Shown: piece by piece, positions 59,656 through 64,000 of the stretch
Layout of the letters: each line of letters starts with the position of its first letter
Numbering within the stretch: the first letter of the stretch is position 1
NCBI GenBank assembly: GCA_009760855.2
Contig: WPIO01000071.1
Span: forward strand, 1,624,001 to 1,688,000
Reading direction: 5' to 3'
Source: Cristatella mucedo
Lineage: Eukaryota; Bryozoa; Phylactolaemata; Cristatellidae
DNA length: 64,000 nucleotides
The notes under the pieces: model-generated
What the model was told of the DNA's origin: nothing
Database searches by the model: none
The model's input: the letters and a program-made list of their open reading frames with translations, nothing else
Made by a program: the position numbers and the translations under genes

Positions 59656-59806
59656 AGGTAAGGAGATTGCTTTTCATGACCTCGGTCCCAAGGTCGTTGG
59701 CTCGAATCCTGCGGCGGGTGATTCTTTATCGCCTCTGCAAGCGGTGATGGCCGTAAAGGCTCTTCTGCCGCTATACAAAAAAGGCTGTTAAATCAGTTAG
59801 TATTTT
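59656..59806 (+). mobile_element. tRNA-derived SINE, family 2
   Basis: AGGTAAGGAGATTGCTTTTC, GGTCGTTGGCTCGAATCC (B-box-like), CTGCAAGCGGTGATGGCCGT, AAAGGCTCTTCTGCCGCTAT, ending AAAGGCTGTTAAATCAGTTA. One of the most complete copies. Confidence 0.8.
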
Positions 59807-59825
59807 GTTCATCTCTCTATCTATT

Positions 59826-59968
59826 AGAAGGGCATCTACGGCTAACATCACTTGCAGTGGACGATAAATAATCATCCCCTACAGGACTCGAACCCAAGCA
59901 CGACCGACGGGTCGTAAAGAACTAGCGGGTTACCTCCTGAGCAATGACCCAGGGGCAACCCGAGCGTC
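59826..59968 (-). mobile_element. tRNA-derived SINE, family 2, inverted next to another copy
   Basis: On the minus strand: GTTGCCCCTGGGTCATTGCT, CAGGAGGTAACCCGCTAG (A-box side), TTGGGTTCGAGTCCTGTAGG (B-box side), TATCGTCCACTGCAAGTGAT. It lies ~20 bases from the plus-strand copy at 59,656-59,806, so transcripts across the pair could fold back. Confidence 0.8.
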
Positions 59969-60984
59969 CCACCCGCACGGCCGGCGTCGGCCAGCCGGTG
60001 CTTGCCGTCGCGTCGTTTTTATCTGAAGACATATGGCGCCAGCTTCCGGCATCCGTGGCAACATTCCGGCGAAGCCGCCTCGATACGCCGCTTCGATAGG
60101 CTGGCCGAGCGCTGCCGAGCGCCAGCGAGTACCGCGCCTTGGCACGCACGCACGGGAGCAGAAGTAGACGTGACATGACGGTAGACGTGACGCCGCGCAC
60201 AAACGACACGACCGGTCGCTGGGTCGCCGGACACCCGATACCCTAAGAGGCCATCGATACGCACCCGCTGCGCTCAAAATAAGCTGCGGCGCGTGAAACT
60301 TCGATGCAAACCGATCTCAGAGTATCGCTCTAAGAATGCCCCGTGACGCAAAGTACACTAGTCGCCCAGGAGGAGAGAGACGACGGCTGCCGTTTCAAGG
60401 ACACAGAGGCGAGTCGCCACACAAAGATGATTCGTCGATCCCCGGGTTCTACCAGAAGATACACGTAGACAGAGGCCAGCGGAATGCACCGAGGCGACGG
60501 AGAAACCTGTTTCGGCTCAGCGGACCTCTGCGCGGCGGCGTGCAGTAGGAGGGCTACTGTGCTGGCGAACTCAACTTTACTTTTTCTCGGGATTTCGAGC
60601 GGGAGCAAAAACGGAGCAAAAACGGAAGGAAAGGAACTCTCGCACTTTCGCCCGTCTGCTGCGTCGCACGCTGCATACCGTTGGTCGCCGGGTCGCTGGG
60701 ACAAGCGTCGGTGGGTGCGACTCGACTCTCGCTGGATGCGAGAATCTCGAGCGAAGTGGATGGGCGCGACGGAAATAGTCAGCAGAATTCGTCGCTGAAT
60801 GCATCGCCGGAGTGCAGGTTGTACACTGCTGGTTGTGCAGTGCTTGTACAGTATGCATTTTTCCAAGACGACATTCGAGGATTCTTCGTGTCGTCTCTCC
60901 GCCACAGAAGCGGCCCAGACGAGCGAACTGAGAGCGCCGCAGAGGGCAGAGAGCAGAAGGTGAAGAGCAGAGGACAGCGCCTGA
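59969..60984. other. No convincing gene
   Basis: GC-rich unique sequence with overlapping frames on both strands and no domain. Confidence 0.35.
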
Positions 60985-61155
60985 GCGTCCTCCTCCTCCT
61001 CCTCCTCCTCTGCCTCCTCTGCCTCCTCCTCCTCCTCCTCCTCCTCCTCCTCCTCCTCCTCCTCCTCCTCCTCCTCCTCCTCTGCCTCCTCCGCCTCCTC
61101 CTCCTCTGCCTCCTCCGCCTCCTCCTCCTCTGCTTTCTCCCCCTCCTCCGTCCCC
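60985..61155. repeat. (CCT)n trinucleotide array
   Basis: TCC/CCT triplets with CTGCCT and CCGCCT interruptions. It reads as poly-Leu on plus and poly-Glu or poly-Gly on minus, which accounts for the long open frames across it. Confidence 0.95.
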
Positions 61156-61482
61156 CTCTTTCTCCATCGCACTTTCCCCCTCAAGTGCACACTGCGCGAA
61201 GGCCTCGTCGCCATGTGCACTTGAGTTCGCCTGGCGACGCAGCGAGGCAGCTCGCCGCCTACCGACGACTAGCAAAAGTCCGCCGAGACGCTGCCGAAGG
61301 GCAAATGAATAAAGCATTCCCGTCCAGAACCCCGCGGCTCCGGGACTCTGGACGGGTTGAGAGCCTTGGCCTCACCTCAGCCCCGACGACGACTCGGACT
61401 CCACGCGCCACCGCAACCGCAGCCGTCACTGCAACGCCCGGCTCATTGCGCCGCCGCGTCCCCGCGCGCTTACGTGATAGAG
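61156..61482. other. No gene seen
   Basis: Unique GC-rich spacer between the CCT array and the GACA minisatellite. Confidence 0.4.
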
Positions 61483-61928
61483 ACAGACAGAGAGACAGAC
61501 AGAGAGACAGACAGAGAGACAGACAGAGAGACAGACAGAGAGACAGACAGAGAGACAGACAGAGAGACAGACAGAGAGACAGACAGAGAGACAGACAGAG
61601 AGACAGACAGAGAGACAGACAGAGAGACAGACAGAGAGACAGACAGAGAGACAGACAGAGAGACAGACAGAGAGACAGACAGAGAGACAGACAGAGAGAC
61701 AGACAGAGAGACAGACAGAGAGACAGACAGAGAGACAGACAGAGAGACAGACAGAGAGACCGACAGAGAGACCGACAGAGAGACAGACAGAGAGACAGAC
61801 AGAGAGACAGACAGAGAGACAGACAGAGACAGACAGAGACAGACAGAGACAGACAGAGACAGACAGAGACAGACAGAGACAGACAGAGACAGACAGAGAC
61901 AGACAGAGACAGACAGAGACAGACAGAC
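61483..61928. repeat. 12-bp then 10-bp GACA minisatellite
   Basis: Unit GACAGACAGAGA (12 bp) repeats almost perfectly to about 61,825, with two units carrying A-to-C changes (GACCGACAGAGA) near 61,757-61,783. The array then switches to a 10-bp unit (GACAGACAGA) to 61,928. Confidence 0.95.
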
Positions 61929-62396
61929 GTGCTGTTCGGCTATGCCCACAGATTTCGAGCCGATGCCACTTCCGGTGCTTTTGGAACAGTTTCTTATGCT
62001 AGCCATGCCTCGCTGCATATCGCTTCTAATGCTAGCCATTGCTGCCGCTGGCTTACGAACGGCGGCGGTGAACGGCCGACTATAAGGGTCACCCTCATCA
62101 GGTGGCTAAAGACGGCTACTGAGCGCGAGGCCTCTTATTATTGCTGCTTGCAACTCGCTTAACTCTGACCTCGCCTCAGCGTCAGAGTCGCCCGTCGTCC
62201 TTCGCGAGCGTCTCCCGCTAGCGGCGACTTTCCCACGTCCGAGACGCGAGTCTATCCCCGCGTCCTGGGCTTCGGCGTCGCGGCGTCGCGGCACCGGAGC
62301 GTCCGATAGCGGACTCTAGCGAGCGAGCGGACGCGAGCGGACGCAAGCACCAAAGGACTCGCTCTCACGGAGACGGAGGACGGAAAACGAGTACGG
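61926..62396 (+). repeat. CpG-rich dispersed repeat, copy 2, with the 50.5 kb module at its start
   Basis: 61,926-61,985 (GACGTGCTGTTCGGCTATGC, CCACAGATTTCGAGCCGA) matches 50,514-50,570. 62,096-62,396 matches 56,051-56,442 (CAGGTGGCTAAAGACGGC, GACTTTCCCACGTCCGAGAC, ending GGAAAACGAGTACGG). Both parts may belong to one element of which each other locus keeps only a piece. Confidence 0.6.
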
Positions 62397-62807
62397 AAAA
62401 CTGGAAAGCTAGCGATAACCGAAAAGCCAGGCGCGCGAATGAAGAAAAGGCGCAGGCAGCAGTTATGGATGCACAACGCCCGGATGTGCCCGGATGCATT
62501 GGAGGCAGACGGCAGACGGCATTGTTCTCATATGTCTCAAACATGCGGCTATGCATTTCGCGAACGACATAGGCTACTTACGTTGTCGACGGCATGACTA
62601 AGCTTTCCAAAAAGTGCTGCAATATGACACACCGACGTCGTGGTCGAGAAGCTTGTGCCTCCAACGATATCTGTACCTAAGGATAGATAGAGTAAGCTAT
62701 GCATACTTAACAAAAGCAATCGCTAACGTTATCTGTAAACAGAATGCTGCGAGTACACGCACGTGAGTGCACGCACCTGTAGATGCTAAGTGATGCAAGC
62801 CGATGCC
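62397..62807. other. No gene seen
   Basis: Unique sequence. A minus-strand GTAAGT lies at about 62,578, after CCGTCGACAAC, but no supportable exon accompanies it. Confidence 0.35.
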
Positions 62808-62843
62808 AACCGATGCCTACAGCTAACGCCGTAGGCATCGGTT
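62808..62843. repeat. Perfect hairpin 1, 13-bp stem
   Basis: AACCGATGCCTAC (62,808-62,820) pairs exactly with 62,831-62,843. The loop is AGCTAACGCC. It shares the core ACAGCTAACGCYGT with hairpin 2, 81 bases downstream. Confidence 0.85.
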
Positions 62844-62923
62844 GATCGATTACGATGATTTCGTTGATCGATTTCGTTGATCGATTATCGATTACGATTA
62901 CGATCGAGTACGATGCATCGGCA

Positions 62924-62965
62924 TCGTACTGTTGTTAACAGCTAACGCTGTTAACAACAGTACGA
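62924..62965. repeat. Perfect hairpin 2, 19-bp stem
   Basis: 62,924-62,942 is the exact reverse complement of 62,947-62,965, with loop TAAC. Between the two hairpins are repeated GATCGATT/ACGATTACGAT motifs. Confidence 0.88.
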
Positions 62966-64000
62966 CGAGTAAAGAAAGATTGCTAGAATACTTACGAAAG
63001 AGAAGCGAGGCAGGGGAAGGTAAGAATTGTAATGACATGCACTTGCATTACACCACAATGGTAGTGGCATGCACTTTCTGTCAAAGAGCTGAAGTGACCT
63101 CTCGCTCCAGTATAGGAGGTAGCTTTGTGCATTAGGTGCAAGCTAACTAGCAACATCGAGCTACTCGGAGGCTTTTTTTGCGTGCACGCCGAAGTAGCCG
63201 AGAGTCGAAAATCCCGCCTCCGGCTTCCGAGGTCCATAATGTCGTGGCGTTCTTCCGCCAGAGCTCTTCCTTCTGCTCGACTTTTCTCCTCGGCACGCCC
63301 CCGTAGCCAGTCTCGCGAACGAAAATGTCGCGGAGCGAGGATCTGTCGCTGACGCCCCCGCCTCTCGCTCGGCCGCTCGCTCCAGCACGAATAGTTTCCG
63401 TCGCCGCTCCGAGCGCGTGCACGCTCGCGGCGAGCGAGCGAGCGCGTGCGTCACGCGCTCGCTCGATGCCAGCGCGGCCCGCACGCGCTCGCTCGCTCGC
63501 TCCCGCATCGCTGCCCGCGAGGTTTATTCAATGTCCTTCTGTCTCTCTCGCCGGCCTTTGCTTGCATAAGCGATGAATGATTTCGCGATTAATTCCGCGT
63601 CTGCGCGAACCGTACCCTAAAGGCGCGCGGGTCACTTGACACGCACTGCAAACAAAATGTCGCGGACGCCGACGGCTCCCAATGCTGCTAGCACCTGCTC
63701 AATGGCGCGACGCCATCCGTCGCCCAGCGCCAGCCCTCTTTAGAGTCGCCTTTGCTCGGCAGTAAATCGCTGGCTAGCTAAGACGAATGTGAGCATGGCG
63801 CAGCACAGCTCTCTCCGTCTCCTCCTTTGTCTCTCTCTCTCCATCTTTCTTCTGTTCGGAGCTTCAGTCGAGGCGCGCTGAGCGAAGAATTCTCACGGGA
63901 TCTCGCAACACGCCAGTACGCCGGACGAGATCTCTTAGCGCTTAGGCAGCGAGCGCTCATCTCTCGATGAGAGCGAAAAACCGCGGCTTCATTTTCTCGA
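62966..64000. other. No convincing gene; weak exon-like end at 63,019
   Basis: A plus frame reading SKERLLEYLRKRSEAGEG ends at a GTAAGA donor-like site (63,020). It starts inside hairpin 2 and has no clear acceptor or partner exon. 63,160-63,530 is CpG-rich with overlapping frames. The rest to the window end shows nothing supportable. Confidence 0.3.

Noticed and set aside
61483-61928. CRISPR-like array
   Set aside because: Units are contiguous with no spacers, and the DNA is eukaryotic. It is a minisatellite.
60681-62162. 493-codon plus-strand open frame
   Set aside because: It is made by joining the CCT array (poly-Leu) and the GACA minisatellite (Arg-Gln-Arg-Asp repeats). The unique parts show no domain.

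Overview
This window looks like nuclear DNA of an animal, probably an invertebrate. There are no operons or bacterial gene blocks. Coding exons are sparse and separated by GT-AG introns, and most of the sequence is repeats: very long GA/CT arrays, other microsatellites and minisatellites, L2-like LINEs, tRNA-derived SINEs and a diverged satellite. The species cannot be named from the sequence alone. Base composition is patchy, with CpG-rich blocks (around 2.6-3.6, 5.7-7.5, 30.6-31.6, 41.3-42.7, 45.3-46.5 and 52.4-58.4 kb) and one strongly AT-rich island (36.0-40.9 kb).

Layout. 1-1.26 kb is a diverged tandem satellite of about 165 bp. 1.3-5.7 kb holds L2 tails, perfect hairpins and a large GA array. 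6.16-6.99 kb carries a two-exon gene for a secreted cysteine-rich peptide precursor. 7-21 kb is mostly LINE and SINE debris and CT/GA arrays, with one possible three-exon gene at 17.24-17.81 kb. 21.4-25.2 kb is the best gene: a B-box, coiled-coil, PAM2-like motif and C-terminal beta-propeller over three phase-1-compatible exons. 25.9-34.7 kb holds three large decayed L2 copies around a GC-rich island. 36.0-40.9 kb is a decayed virus-like island split by a younger L2 insertion. 45.3-46.2 kb encodes a propeller related to the one at 24-25 kb. 48.6-52.4 kb is nested LINE sequence. 53.9-54.2 kb (minus strand) carries a second copy of the cysteine-rich domain. 56-62.4 kb contains a CpG-rich dispersed repeat present twice and a 12/10-bp GACA minisatellite. 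62.8-63.0 kb has two hairpins with the same loop core.

Two gene families each appear twice. (1) B-box/propeller proteins (21.4-25.2 and 45.3-46.2 kb): the first has a PAM2-like motif, which in known proteins binds the MLLE domain of poly(A)-binding protein, so a role in mRNA regulation is a reasonable inference. (2) Secreted precursors with a Lys-Arg site directly before a six-cysteine domain starting WNPD (6.2-7.0 and 53.9-54.2 kb), which I do not recognise as a described family. The mobile elements form a linked system: L2-like LINEs share a hairpin 3' tail with a tRNA-derived SINE, suggesting the SINE uses the LINE machinery. Gene models were made by eye from reading frames, splice motifs and phase, without transcript data or database searches.
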